This document shows, piece after piece, positions 1 through 7,920 of a stretch of 21,162 bases of DNA. The translations under genes and the position numbers were made by a program. The notes beneath the pieces were generated by a model, which searched no databases, was not told where the DNA came from, and was given only the letters and a program-made list of their open reading frames with translations. The stretch lies in NCBI GenBank assembly GCA_023458875.1, contig JAEWXO010000057.1, forward strand, positions 1 through 21,162, read 5' to 3'. Every line of letters starts with the position of its first letter. Position 1 is the stretch's first letter. Source of the stretch: Bacillota bacterium. GTDB lineage: Bacteria; Bacillota; Clostridia; Oscillospirales; Ruminococcaceae.

Positions 1-603
1 GCATTAGGTGGTGGAGTAACAGTATTATCAGGAGGAGTTGCTGCATTACCAGGAGCAGCGATATCTACTGCCGGTGTAAGTGTAACAGCAGCCGGTGTAG
101 CAGCAACAGCACACGGAGCATCCACTACGTTTTTCAGCGTTAAAAACATGGAACAAAATAAGGAGAATTTAAGACAATCAACTGCTGAATCAAAGGCGAA
201 CAAATCTAAAACCAGCACATCAAATAACTCAAGTGGTAGTAGTAAAACTTCACAAGGTGGTTCAAGTGGTGGAGGTAAGGGAACAGCGGATGCTGTTGAA
301 TGGTCAGATCATGGGTATAAACATTTTCCACAAAACAATATGAGTTGGAAAGATATTGTTAAGTCAACTAAAAATGGTCCTGCTAAATATAACCCTGGAA
401 CAAAGATTGAAGAATTAGAGAGAATGGTATGGGAAAAAGGTACCGCCGTGACTAACGGAAAATCATGGAATGTAATGGAGTTTGATGATGCTATTGGCGC
501 TAGTGCTGGAGCTGAAACTAAATATATGAGAGTTGAAATGAGTGGAGGAACAATACATGGTCATCCTATAACAAAAGTTGAATATAAAAAGTTATTAAAA
601 TAG
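1..603 (+). CDS. Polymorphic toxin C-terminus (partial, 5' end outside window)
   Basis: The frame is open from the first base, so this is the last 200 residues of a longer protein. Residues 1-45 are Gly/Ala/Val-rich and hydrophobic, like the pre-toxin or membrane-insertion segments of secreted polymorphic toxins. A low-complexity Ser/Lys/Gly linker follows (about 57-95), then a compact C-terminal domain of about 100 residues. That domain has WSDHGYKHF, a KSTKNGP stretch and HGHP near the end. Its His, Lys and Ser/Thr pattern fits metal-independent RNase toxins of the BECR fold, and it resembles what is annotated as polymorphic toxin type 35 (Ntox35). That family name comes from memory and was not searched. 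An acidic small protein begins 14 bases downstream, as expected for toxin-immunity order. The delivery domain lies outside the window, so the export route (T7SS/LXG, RHS or other) cannot be decided. Confidence 0.7.
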   Translation, partial: ALGGGVTVLSGGVAALPGAAISTAGVSVTAAGVAATAHGASTTFFSVKNMEQNKENLRQSTAESKANKSKTSTSNNSSGSSKTSQGGSSGGGKGTADAVEWSDHGYKHFPQNNMSWKDIVKSTKNGPAKYNPGTKIEELERMVWEKGTAVTNGKSWNVMEFDDAIGASAGAETKYMRVEMSGGTIHGHPITKVEYKKLLK

Positions 604-617
604 GAGAGTGAGTAAAT

Positions 618-926
618 TTGTTTAAAGACATTAATTTTGGAAAAGGTGTAAATAAAAAGTATATTGACTTCGATGTAAATAAAGATATTCCATTAGAGGA
701 GCAGATTGATTTATTAAAAGAAGATTTGTTGCAAGTTAGTTATGATAATGATTATCTTATTGATATAGGATGGTATCCTGAATTTGATGAGGAAGGAAAT
801 TTCAGAGTATCTGTTATAAAAGACTATCAGTGGGATAATCCAATACTACAGAAGAGTTGTAGAAATTTAAAATTATTAGATGAATATTTACATGAATGTA
901 TAGATCTAATAGAGTCTAAGAATTAA
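618..926 (+). CDS. Probable immunity protein to the upstream toxin
   Basis: 102 residues from a TTG start, placed just after GGAGAG at 603-608, a reasonable ribosome binding site. The protein is soluble and acidic, with no signal peptide or membrane segment. It has two regions rich in Asp/Glu (residues 18-36 and 43-60), a central IDIGWYPEFDEEGNFRV segment and a helical C-terminus. It follows the toxin gene with a 14-base gap on the same strand, so the two are very probably cotranscribed. Small acidic proteins in this position usually bind and neutralise the toxin domain in the producing cell. The family itself is not recognised. The role rests on position, size and charge. Confidence 0.6.
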   Translation: MFKDINFGKGVNKKYIDFDVNKDIPLEEQIDLLKEDLLQVSYDNDYLIDIGWYPEFDEEGNFRVSVIKDYQWDNPILQKSCRNLKLLDEYLHECIDLIESKN

Positions 927-1012
927 TGAAATTTTTATAACTGCATATATGTTGTGGTCGAGATTGTATAATAAAGTGTGTAAGTTATCAATAAATCTCA
1001 ATAAAAAACTCA

Positions 1013-1046
1013 TGCACTTTATTTTTGTATAAAAGTGCGATATAAT
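1013..1046 (+). promoter_or_regulatory. Possible promoter and short inverted repeat before the DUF2798-type gene
   Basis: TATAAT at 1041-1046 is a consensus -10. The matching -35 around 1018-1023 (TTTATT) is poor. An inverted repeat, GCACTTT at 1014-1020 with AAAGTGC at 1032-1038, overlaps the region and could be a repressor site or a weak terminator for the immunity gene. Only the -10 is convincing. Confidence 0.35.
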
Positions 1047-1151
1047 TAAAGGAAAGGAATAGAAGGATGGTCCAGATAAACTAACTGTGTAAATGCATCA
1101 ACCACTGAATTTTGTTAATAATAAAAATACAGCCAAATGGGAGGAGTCTAT

Positions 1152-1547
1152 ATGCTTGGTCGTATTATGCCGATATGGTCTGTTATACTTATTGAATTCT
1201 GCTTTGCATATCTGCTCGAATGTGTTCTTGGAGGCCCATATTCATTTAAGATTGCATCCAAAGTTTTTGATCCTGCAAAAACTCACCCTGTAATGTTTGA
1301 ATCTGCGATCATATGTACAACAGTGGCGATTATGTGCCCTTCTATGAGTTTTATAGCGGCGTTGCTATATTATCCTTATTATTCAGGGTTTAATATAGCA
1401 ACATTACTTGCAGATTGGCTTAAGATTTTATGCTTTAATTTTCCTTTTGCATTTTTTACACAGATGTTTTTTATACAGCCATTTGTACGTACAGTTTTCA
1501 AAGCAGTTTTTCACAAAGATATCGAAAACAGGGAAAAATCTGCTTAA
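1152..1547 (+). CDS. Small multi-pass membrane protein, DUF2798-like
   Basis: 131 residues from the ATG at 1152. A longer frame begins at an ATG at 1137, but the Shine-Dalgarno stretch AGGAG at 1142-1146 lies inside that extension and sits five bases before 1152, so 1152 is preferred. There appear to be four hydrophobic segments: about residues 7-27, 45-65, 70-85 and 95-115. The C-terminal stretch NFPFAFFTQMFFIQPFVR is characteristic of proteins annotated DUF2798, a family of unknown function often encoded near transcription factors or transporters. No catalytic residues are evident. The gene stands alone with a strong terminator directly after it. Confidence 0.6.
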   Translation: MLGRIMPIWSVILIEFCFAYLLECVLGGPYSFKIASKVFDPAKTHPVMFESAIICTTVAIMCPSMSFIAALLYYPYYSGFNIATLLADWLKILCFNFPFAFFTQMFFIQPFVRTVFKAVFHKDIENREKSA

Positions 1548-1551
1548 ACTT

Positions 1552-1584
1552 AAAAATACGCCTTTTTAATGAGGCGTATTTTTT
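1552..1584. terminator. Bidirectional rho-independent terminator
   Basis: AAAATACGCCT (1553-1563) pairs with AGGCGTATTTT (1572-1582) around an eight-base loop. There is a T-run on one side and an A-run on the other, so it can serve both the DUF2798-like gene and the convergent HtrA gene, which stops at 1615. Confidence 0.85.
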
Positions 1585-1614
1585 ATACAGATATATTTAT
1601 AGTTAATAAGTTTA

Positions 1615-2880
1615 TTAGTAATTTCCGGAGGTATCCTCCATGAGTTTGAATTTAAGATCCAGTTTAGTCTGTTTGTTATCATTATCCATACGGATAACCT
1701 TTATGCGGACTGTATCTCCTGCTTTTTTTCCTTCAAGAGCTCTTATAAGCGTGTCGTAATCATATGCTTTTTTGCCCTCGGCTTCAATTAGAATATCATT
1801 TACCATGAGGCCTGATTTTGCAATGTCACACTCAGGGTCGATGCTTTCAATCAGTATCCCTTTCGTGCCTTCAGGAAGATTATTTGATTTGACAAATTCG
1901 TCCGTAATAGTGTAGAACGTTATTCCTATTTTAAATCTGCCGGATACATGCCCTTCAGCAATAAGCTCTTCAATTATAGGCTTTGCTTCGTTTATTGTTA
2001 TTGCGAAGCCAAGACCTTCGTAGCTTGAGCTTACATATTTTGATGACGTTATCCCTATGACCTGGCCGTACATGTTTACGAGCGCACCTCCGGAATTTCC
2101 GGGGCTTATAGCTGCGTCTGTCTGTATGCAGTTCATTTCATAGCCTGTTTTGTCGGCCTTTATCTTACGGTTTATTCCGGAAACATATCCTCCTGATATA
2201 CTTCCTGTAAGCCCTCCTGGATTTCCGATAGCTATTACCTGTTCACCCTGAACAACACTGTCGGAATTTCCGAACTCTGCAGGAATGATCTTTTTAATGC
2301 TAGGTTCTATTTTTATAACGGCAATATCTGTTTTGGAGTCATAACCGACAACGTTTGCATCATATACTGATTTGTCATTCATGGAAACTGCAAGAAATTT
2401 TGCCGAATTTATTACGTGTGCATTTGTGACGATATACCCGTCATCGGACATTATTATTCCTGAGCCGCTTCCTACAGCCGCCGAACGTGATGAATCGGAG
2501 TATGTGAGGATTTCAACAATAGAAGGTCCGACGTGGTCCGCTATACCAACAGCGGTGTATTTTCCGTTTTCATCACGGAGCGGTTCCTGCCCCGGTTTTT
2601 CATTAAGGCCAAGTATAATGGTTGTGTTTGTACGTGGAGAATAGAACCCGGATTTAAAATTAAAAATTTCAGATACAATGCAGAATAAAGAAAAAGCAGA
2701 TATAAGAATAACTGTAAGCAGAAATAATACAATTGCCGTTTTGGATATATGTTTTTTCTCAGACGGAATGAGGTTTTGATAATCTGAGAAACATGTAAAG
2801 CTTTTAAGATCATATTGATTATCGATTTTTTCAAATCTGTATTCTGGCTGGTCGTTACTGAAGTTACTGTTGTTATCCAT
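1615..2880 (-). CDS. Membrane-anchored HtrA/DegP-type serine protease with PDZ domain
   Basis: 421 residues. A 47-residue cytoplasmic leader is followed by one transmembrane segment (about 48-70), so the protease domain should lie outside the membrane. The trypsin-like domain (about 110-305) has the complete triad: His155 in TNAHV, Asp185 in TDIAVIK and Ser263 in GNSGGAL. A single PDZ domain follows (about 315-412). This is the usual HtrA layout in Gram-positives, which degrades or refolds damaged envelope and secreted proteins. It begins 53 bases after the stop of a response regulator gene on the same strand, with AAAGGA as ribosome binding site, so the two are likely one operon. In Firmicutes, walRK operons often end with an htrA gene, and this arrangement recalls that, but no kinase or walHIJ genes are present. 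Confidence 0.95.
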   Translation of the reverse strand: MDNNSNFSNDQPEYRFEKIDNQYDLKSFTCFSDYQNLIPSEKKHISKTAIVLFLLTVILISAFSLFCIVSEIFNFKSGFYSPRTNTTIILGLNEKPGQEPLRDENGKYTAVGIADHVGPSIVEILTYSDSSRSAAVGSGSGIIMSDDGYIVTNAHVINSAKFLAVSMNDKSVYDANVVGYDSKTDIAVIKIEPSIKKIIPAEFGNSDSVVQGEQVIAIGNPGGLTGSISGGYVSGINRKIKADKTGYEMNCIQTDAAISPGNSGGALVNMYGQVIGITSSKYVSSSYEGLGFAITINEAKPIIEELIAEGHVSGRFKIGITFYTITDEFVKSNNLPEGTKGILIESIDPECDIAKSGLMVNDILIEAEGKKAYDYDTLIRALEGKKAGDTVRIKVIRMDNDNKQTKLDLKFKLMEDTSGNY

Positions 2881-2933
2881 GGCTATCCTTTCATAATTAA
2901 TTCTTTTTCAAAACGCAGCTTTTAAAAAATGAG

Positions 2934-3647
2934 TTACTCACCGATGTTCTGGTCAGATTCAGTAAGCTCAAATTTATAGCCTACCCCCCAGACTGTCTTT
3001 AATGCCCACTGAGAAGAAATTCCATCAAGCTTTTCACGAAGCCTTTTTATATGAACATCAATTGTTCTTGAGTCACCGTAGTATTCAAATCCCCATACTT
3101 CATCAAGCAGCTGGTCTCTGGTATAGACTCTGTTAGGATTTGAAGCAAGATAAAATAAAAGCTCAAGCTCTTTCGGAGGTGTATCTTTTATTGTTCCGTT
3201 TACCTTAAGCTCATATCTTGTCATATTTACAGAGAGCTTGTCATATGATACTTCTTTTGATTCCGGTTCTGAGCATGACTGATTTACGCGTCTGTAAACT
3301 GCCTTTATTCGTGCCATGACTTCTTTTACGTCAAATGGCTTTACCACATAGTCATCGGCACCGAGCTCAAGACCAAGCACCTTGTCAAACGTTTCGTTCT
3401 TGGAGGTTATAATTATGATAGGAATATTTGATTTTTTTCTTATTTCCCTGCACACCTGCCAGCCGTCAATCTTCGGTATCATTACATCAAGCAGAATGAT
3501 ATCAGGCTTTAGTGCATTGAACTTAACAAGAGCTTCTTCACCGTCATGAGACAATATTACTCCGCAGCCTTCCTTTTCGAGATATACTCTCAGTAAATTA
3601 CATGTATTTTTATCATCGTCTATTATGAGAACTTTTCCAAGAGACAT
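2934..3647 (-). CDS. OmpR/PhoB-family response regulator
   Basis: 237 residues. The receiver domain (about 5-118) has the acidic pair Asp10/Asp11, the phospho-acceptor Asp54 in LLDVMIP, Thr81 and Lys103 in VVKPF, so it looks fully functional. A winged-helix DNA-binding domain follows (about 133-230), with the usual ELELLFYLASNPNRVYTRDQLL and DVHIKRLREKL segments. The start is supported by AAAGGATGATG upstream and by a promoter at 3705-3733. No histidine kinase is encoded next to it; the following gene is an HtrA protease. The regulator therefore takes its signal from a kinase elsewhere. Control of envelope stress or cell-wall genes is plausible from the HtrA partner and is inference. Confidence 0.95.
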   Translation of the reverse strand: MSLGKVLIIDDDKNTCNLLRVYLEKEGCGVILSHDGEEALVKFNALKPDIILLDVMIPKIDGWQVCREIRKKSNIPIIIITSKNETFDKVLGLELGADDYVVKPFDVKEVMARIKAVYRRVNQSCSEPESKEVSYDKLSVNMTRYELKVNGTIKDTPPKELELLFYLASNPNRVYTRDQLLDEVWGFEYYGDSRTIDVHIKRLREKLDGISSQWALKTVWGVGYKFELTESDQNIGE

Positions 3648-3704
3648 GTGACATCATCCTTTTAATAATTATAAATTTTTTATGATGAATATGTTTATTA
3701 TTTT

Positions 3705-3733
3705 ATTATACAATATTAACGAAATATGTACAA
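3705..3733 (-). promoter_or_regulatory. Promoter of the response regulator-htrA operon
   Basis: On the minus strand, TTGTAC (3728-3733) and TATAAT (3705-3710) are separated by exactly 17 bases. The start codon is 58 bases further downstream. Confidence 0.75.
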
Positions 3734-3912
3734 GTTTTTAATATGAATAAATTATGTCCGAATGATTAATAACTTTATAATTTTGAACCAGCTTAATATG
3801 TAAAAAAAATCAAAAAAACAAACAGAGTATTGACACAATGCATAATAAACACAAAATAATAAGTTTTGATATGTGCAATTGCCCAAACTTTTCGGAATGT
3901 TAGTAAAAACCC

Positions 3913-3940
3913 TTGATTTTTTATATTAACTTGCTAAAAT
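3913..3940 (+). promoter_or_regulatory. groESL promoter
   Basis: TTGATT (3913-3918) and TAAAAT (3935-3940) lie 16 bases apart. A second possible -10, TATAAT at 3940-3945, touches the CIRCE operator. Either choice puts the start of transcription within or next to the operator, as expected for repression by HrcA. Confidence 0.75.
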
Positions 3941-3944
3941 ATAA

Positions 3945-3971
3945 TTAGCACTCAACAACAAAGAGTGCTAA
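3945..3971 (+). promoter_or_regulatory. CIRCE operator (HrcA binding site)
   Basis: TTAGCACTC (3945-3953), nine bases, then GAGTGCTAA (3963-3971). This matches the CIRCE consensus exactly in both arms and in spacing. HrcA binds here and represses groESL until heat shock titrates GroEL away from HrcA. No hrcA gene lies in the window. Confidence 0.98.
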
Positions 3972-4028
3972 TTAACTGAATGAATTTCAAAAATTCTGAT
4001 TTAACTATTATCAAGGAGGAAATATATC

Positions 4029-4313
4029 ATGAACATTAAACCATTGGCAGACAGAGTTGTAATTAAAATGACTGAAGCTGAAGAAACTACTAAAAGTGGA
4101 ATCATATTAGCAGGTTCTGCAAAAGAAAAGCCACAGGTAGCTGAAATAGTTGCTGTCGGACCTGGAGGAGTAGTTGACGGTAATAAAGTTGAAATGTACG
4201 TAAAACCAGGCGATAAGGTTCTGACAAGCAAATATTCCGGAACAGAAGTTAAGGTTGATGGCGTTGAGTATACAATCCTTAAGCAGGAAGATATACTTGC
4301 AATAGTTGAATAA
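4029..4313 (+). CDS. groES: Co-chaperonin GroES
   Basis: 94 residues, the standard GroES length. It opens with NIKPLADRVVIKMTEAEETTKSGIIL, has the conserved VGPGG turn and ends in the ILKQEDILAIV strand. It forms the heptameric lid that caps GroEL during ATP-driven folding in the cytoplasm. The start is fixed by AAGGAGG about nine bases upstream. groEL follows after 36 bases, so the two form a bicistronic operon under the CIRCE site. Confidence 0.99.
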   Translation: MNIKPLADRVVIKMTEAEETTKSGIILAGSAKEKPQVAEIVAVGPGGVVDGNKVEMYVKPGDKVLTSKYSGTEVKVDGVEYTILKQEDILAIVE

Positions 4314-4349
4314 TTTAATAAAAAATAATATAAAAAAGGAGTCTTAACA

Positions 4350-5978
4350 ATGGCTAAAAATATTTGTTATGGTGAAGAAGCTAGAAAAGCTTTACAGAGT
4401 GGTATTGATAAACTCGCAGATACAGTAAAGATCACATTAGGCCCAAAGGGAAGAAATGTTGTTCTTGATAAAAAATTCGGAGCTCCGCTGATTACAAACG
4501 ACGGTGTTACAATTGCAAAGGAAATCGAGCTTGAAGATGCATTTGAAAATATGGGTGCACAGCTTGTAAAGGAAGTTGCAACAAAGACAAACGATGCAGC
4601 AGGTGACGGTACTACAACAGCAACACTGCTTGCACAGGCTCTTATCCGTGAAGGTATGAAAAATATCGCAGCCGGTGCAAATCCTATGATAGTAAGAAAG
4701 GGCATTGCCAAGGCAGTTACAGCAGCTGTAAATTCAATAATCGAAAATTCAAAGTCAATTGACGGAAGCGATGATATAGCAAGGGTTGCTACAGTATCCT
4801 CAGCTGACGAAACAGTAGGAAAGCTTATTGCAGAAGCAATGGAAAAGGTTACATCAGACGGTGTTATTACTATAGAAGAAAGCAAGACTGCTGAAACATA
4901 CAGTGAAGTTGTAGAAGGTATGCAGTTTGACCGTGGATACATTTCACCATACATGGTAACAGATACAGACAAGATGACAGCAGTAATAGACGATGCATAT
5001 GTTCTTATCACAGACAAGAAGATATCATCAATCCAGGATATTTTACCGCTTCTTGAGCAGATTGTTCAGGCTGGTAAAAAGCTTGTTATTATCGCTGAAG
5101 ACATTGAGGGCGAAGCACTTACAACTCTCGTACTCAACAAACTCAGAGGTACATTTATCTGCGTAGGTGTAAAGGCTCCTGGCTTTGGTGACAGACGTAA
5201 GGAAATGCTTAAGGATATTGCAATTCTCACAGGCGGCGAAGTTATTACTGACGAACTCGGACTCGATATTAAGGAAACAACAATCGAACAGCTCGGCCGT
5301 GCAAGACAGATCGTTGTTCAGAAGGAAAACACGATTATCGTTGACGGTGCCGGTTCAAGTGAGGAAATCAAGGAAAGACTTGCTCAGATCAAGGCTCAGA
5401 TCGAATCTTCAACATCTGACTTTGATAAGGAAAAGCTTCAGGAAAGAGTTGCAAAGCTTTCAGGCGGTATTGCAGTAATCAAGGTTGGTGCTGCTACAGA
5501 AATAGAAATGAAAGAAAAGAAGCTCAGAATAGAAGACGCTCTTGCTGCTACAAAGGCTGCAGTTGAAGAAGGTATTGTTGCCGGCGGCGGTACAGCTCTT
5601 ATCAACGCTATGCCTGCAGTTGAAAAAATCATTCCATCACTTGAGGGTGACGAAAAGACAGGTGCAAGAATAGTTCTTAAGGCTCTTGAAGAACCTGTAC
5701 GTCAGATTGCTATTAACGCTGGCCTTGAAGGCAGTGTAATAATTGACAAGATCAGACGTTCACGTAAGCTTGGCTATGGATTTGACGCATACAACGAGCA
5801 GTACGTTGATATGATACCTGCAGGTATTGTTGACCCTACAAAGGTTACACGTTCTGCATTACAGAACGCAGCATCCGTTGCATCAATGGTACTGACAACA
5901 GAAAGTCTTGTAGCTGATATCAAGGAAGAAAATTCAGCTCCTCCGATGATGCCACAGGGCGGCGGAATGGGCTTTTAA
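4350..5978 (+). CDS. groEL: Chaperonin GroEL (60 kDa)
   Basis: 542 residues, normal length for the family. Visible landmarks are the N-terminal TLGPKGRNVVLDKKFGAP segment, the ATP-binding GDGTTTATLLAQALI, the apical-domain region around AEDIEGEALTTLVLNKLRG and the VAGGGTALI segment. It ends with a methionine- and glycine-rich tail, PPMMPQGGGMGF, a shortened form of the usual GGM repeat. It is the tetradecameric folding chamber that works with GroES. AAAGGAG precedes the ATG. Codon use is more GC-rich and regular than in its neighbours, as expected for a highly expressed gene. A strong terminator follows 20 bases after the stop. Confidence 0.99.
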   Translation: MAKNICYGEEARKALQSGIDKLADTVKITLGPKGRNVVLDKKFGAPLITNDGVTIAKEIELEDAFENMGAQLVKEVATKTNDAAGDGTTTATLLAQALIREGMKNIAAGANPMIVRKGIAKAVTAAVNSIIENSKSIDGSDDIARVATVSSADETVGKLIAEAMEKVTSDGVITIEESKTAETYSEVVEGMQFDRGYISPYMVTDTDKMTAVIDDAYVLITDKKISSIQDILPLLEQIVQAGKKLVIIAEDIEGEALTTLVLNKLRGTFICVGVKAPGFGDRRKEMLKDIAILTGGEVITDELGLDIKETTIEQLGRARQIVVQKENTIIVDGAGSSEEIKERLAQIKAQIESSTSDFDKEKLQERVAKLSGGIAVIKVGAATEIEMKEKKLRIEDALAATKAAVEEGIVAGGGTALINAMPAVEKIIPSLEGDEKTGARIVLKALEEPVRQIAINAGLEGSVIIDKIRRSRKLGYGFDAYNEQYVDMIPAGIVDPTKVTRSALQNAASVASMVLTTESLVADIKEENSAPPMMPQGGGMGF

Positions 5979-5999
5979 TAAAAATCCTTAACTTTAAAA

Positions 6000-6034
6000 A
6001 ATATCCCTGCCTCGTTAATGAGACAGGGATATTT
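6000..6034. terminator. Bidirectional rho-independent terminator
   Basis: ATATCCCTG-C-CTC pairs with GAG-A-CAGGGATAT around a short loop. A T-run on the plus side and A-rich sequence on the other let it end both groEL and the convergent GGDEF gene, which stops at 6051. Confidence 0.88.
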
Positions 6035-6050
6035 TTTATTTATTTTTTAT

Positions 6051-7691
6051 TTATTTTCGTGAAAAATCTTCATGTTCAGCTTTGATTTTCTGCTTGTTAT
6101 TATACATCTCCTGATCTGCACGTGCTATGACATCCTTTATATTAAGATCCTTGTCCTTTTCAAGCTGTGCAAATCCGACTGCAACTGAGAAAGGGTAGCC
6201 GTTATCTGTTTCCGCTTCTTTTTTGAGTGCATCGTTTATATTCTGCTGAAGGGAAATATCTGAGAGACATATAAATTCATCACCGCCGATTCTGTATACG
6301 AGCCCTCTGCCATCTGCTGCTGTAATAAGAGCCTTTGCGCATCTGATAATAGCTTCATCACCTTTTTCATGTCCAAAGGTATCATTTATATATTTAAGGA
6401 AATTTACATCACATGCTGCTATATAAAGCTCTGTGCATGATTTTTCGTTGCTTTCAAGGGTGCTTATCTTTGCTTCATATGTGTTTCTGTTCAGCGCCTT
6501 TGTCATGATATCTGTTTCAGCAAGCTGAAGAGCTTTTTTTGTTTTATTGCGCTTTTTTATTATGATATGAATTATTAGGAATGTGACTAAAAGCCCAAGT
6601 AATGATAATGAAATAATAAGTGCGGTGTTGATTCTCGTTTTGATCTGTATGATTGTAGAATCAACAATCTCAACATCGTCAATGTAAAACGACATCAGGT
6701 CATCGGAGGTAGGAGAATCTGTGTTTTCAGTCTGGACATACAGAAATACATTTTTAGCGTTTTCAGGTAGAGTATAACTGCCTGATATTTTAGACCAGCT
6801 GTCTTTTTGTATTTTTTTACTTGATATGATTTCGTATTTTGTTTTTCCTTCTATATCATACTGAAGCTGCAGTAAAAATGTATGGCTTTTATCGTATTCG
6901 GCACCGTTATACATTAGATGGGCGGAATATGTATAGTTTGTAGCTCTCTTTATTGTATCTATGTCTACTATAGGACCATTCCATACACTGTTCCGGTCAG
7001 TTGAGTAAAGAGAATATTTTCCTGAACTGCTGTATTCATCTGTGCGTATTATTCTTATTTCGCCTCTGGCGATCCATTTATCAAAGCTGTCCTCAAAGTC
7101 AAAAGAAAATTCATCTTTTTTTTCATTTTCCGTTACTTCTGTGTAGTTTTCCACAGATTCACCGGTAAGTGTATAATTATCCAGGTTAAAGTCAAGATTC
7201 TCGTTCTTTGACTCAAAGTATACTAATGTAGATACGGTATCTGCAGGGATGATAATTTTACCTTCGATTTTGGTCCATTGAAGTGGAGACACATCAGCGG
7301 AAGCAATATTATTAAATGTAGTTGTACCATTTGAATTTACAAGCTTAGCTGACATCAGGATTGTCTGGGTACTGTCACTCTGATTATATATCCATCCTGT
7401 TGATATATATTCTTTTTCCGGCATAACGTATGATGAAATATTAAGTGAGGGACCATGCCAGAATATAGAACGATCCGTGACAGCAAGACTGTTTTTGCCG
7501 GAACAGCTGTTGTTATAGTCTATTGACAGCGAGCCTCCTCCCATTGATGTCCATCCCTCTACTCCGGTTTCAAAATCAGAACAAATAATACATTTTGTCT
7601 CAGCTGAAACAGGAGCAGGATAAAGCAAAAGCGATATTAATATAGTAAAAGAAGACAATAAAGATAAAATACTAAGCTTCATTTTATTCAC
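6051..7691 (-). CDS. Diguanylate cyclase with two extracellular CBM-like sensor domains
   Basis: 546 residues. A signal peptide (1-30, cleavage after VSA) is followed by two tandem carbohydrate-binding-module-like beta-sandwich domains (about 37-176 and 196-345). Both share the CBM4/9/22-type pattern DFE...W near the start and a TDR..W.GP motif (TDRSIFWHGP, TDRNSVWNGP). A single transmembrane helix (about 357-378) leads to a cytoplasmic GGDEF domain (about 388-540), with GGDEF at 469-473 intact. Active GGDEF domains make cyclic di-GMP from two GTP. The RxxD inhibitory site usually five residues upstream is absent (LITAADGRGLVYRI precedes the motif), so product inhibition at that site is unlikely. 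The inferred role is to couple binding of an extracellular polysaccharide to c-di-GMP production. It is divergent from a LacI-type gene, and AAAGGGGTGA precedes the ATG. Confidence 0.9.
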   Translation of the reverse strand: MNKMKLSILSLLSSFTILISLLLYPAPVSAETKCIICSDFETGVEGWTSMGGGSLSIDYNNSCSGKNSLAVTDRSIFWHGPSLNISSYVMPEKEYISTGWIYNQSDSTQTILMSAKLVNSNGTTTFNNIASADVSPLQWTKIEGKIIIPADTVSTLVYFESKNENLDFNLDNYTLTGESVENYTEVTENEKKDEFSFDFEDSFDKWIARGEIRIIRTDEYSSSGKYSLYSTDRNSVWNGPIVDIDTIKRATNYTYSAHLMYNGAEYDKSHTFLLQLQYDIEGKTKYEIISSKKIQKDSWSKISGSYTLPENAKNVFLYVQTENTDSPTSDDLMSFYIDDVEIVDSTIIQIKTRINTALIISLSLLGLLVTFLIIHIIIKKRNKTKKALQLAETDIMTKALNRNTYEAKISTLESNEKSCTELYIAACDVNFLKYINDTFGHEKGDEAIIRCAKALITAADGRGLVYRIGGDEFICLSDISLQQNINDALKKEAETDNGYPFSVAVGFAQLEKDKDLNIKDVIARADQEMYNNKQKIKAEHEDFSRK

Positions 7692-7739
7692 CCCTTTAAT
7701 TGCAGATTTTCTAATCTTACTTTTATTAGTTATAATATT

Positions 7740-7768
7740 ATTATAACATTTTCGTTATTATTTGTCTA
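7740..7768 (-). promoter_or_regulatory. Promoter of the CBM-GGDEF gene
   Basis: On the minus strand, TAGACA (7763-7768), 17 bases, then TATAAT (7740-7745) with an upstream TGT giving an extended -10. Confidence 0.75.
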
Positions 7769-7837
7769 TGTGTACAGTTAAAAAGAATAGAATTTATTAT
7801 TTACACAATAAATATTAATAAAATTTGTAAAAACAAA

Positions 7838-7866
7838 TTGATTTTTAAAATGAATTTTGATATAAT
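7838..7866 (+). promoter_or_regulatory. Promoter of the LacI-family gene
   Basis: TTGATT (7838-7843), 17 bases, TATAAT (7861-7866), with TG at 7858-7859 making an extended -10. It lies about 70 bases from the divergent GGDEF promoter, so one regulator could act on both. Confidence 0.8.
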
Positions 7867-7920
7867 TAAATTATATTTTCAAATAATGAATGTAATCGTT
7901 TAAAATAAGGAGGCGATTTT

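Noticed and set aside
1093..1293. 66-codon ORF in another frame over the start of the DUF2798-like gene.
   Set aside because: The real gene in the overlapping frame has a proper ribosome binding site and a membrane-protein sequence; this one is a shadow.
4367..5017. Long open frame antisense to groEL (216 codons).
   Set aside because: It is a shadow of the regular codon pattern of groEL. It has no ribosome binding site and the translation is unlike a real protein.
7895..7915. AATCGTTT-like half site before the LacI-type gene, considered as a LacI operator.
   Set aside because: No symmetrical second half is present, so it does not meet the standard for a palindromic operator.
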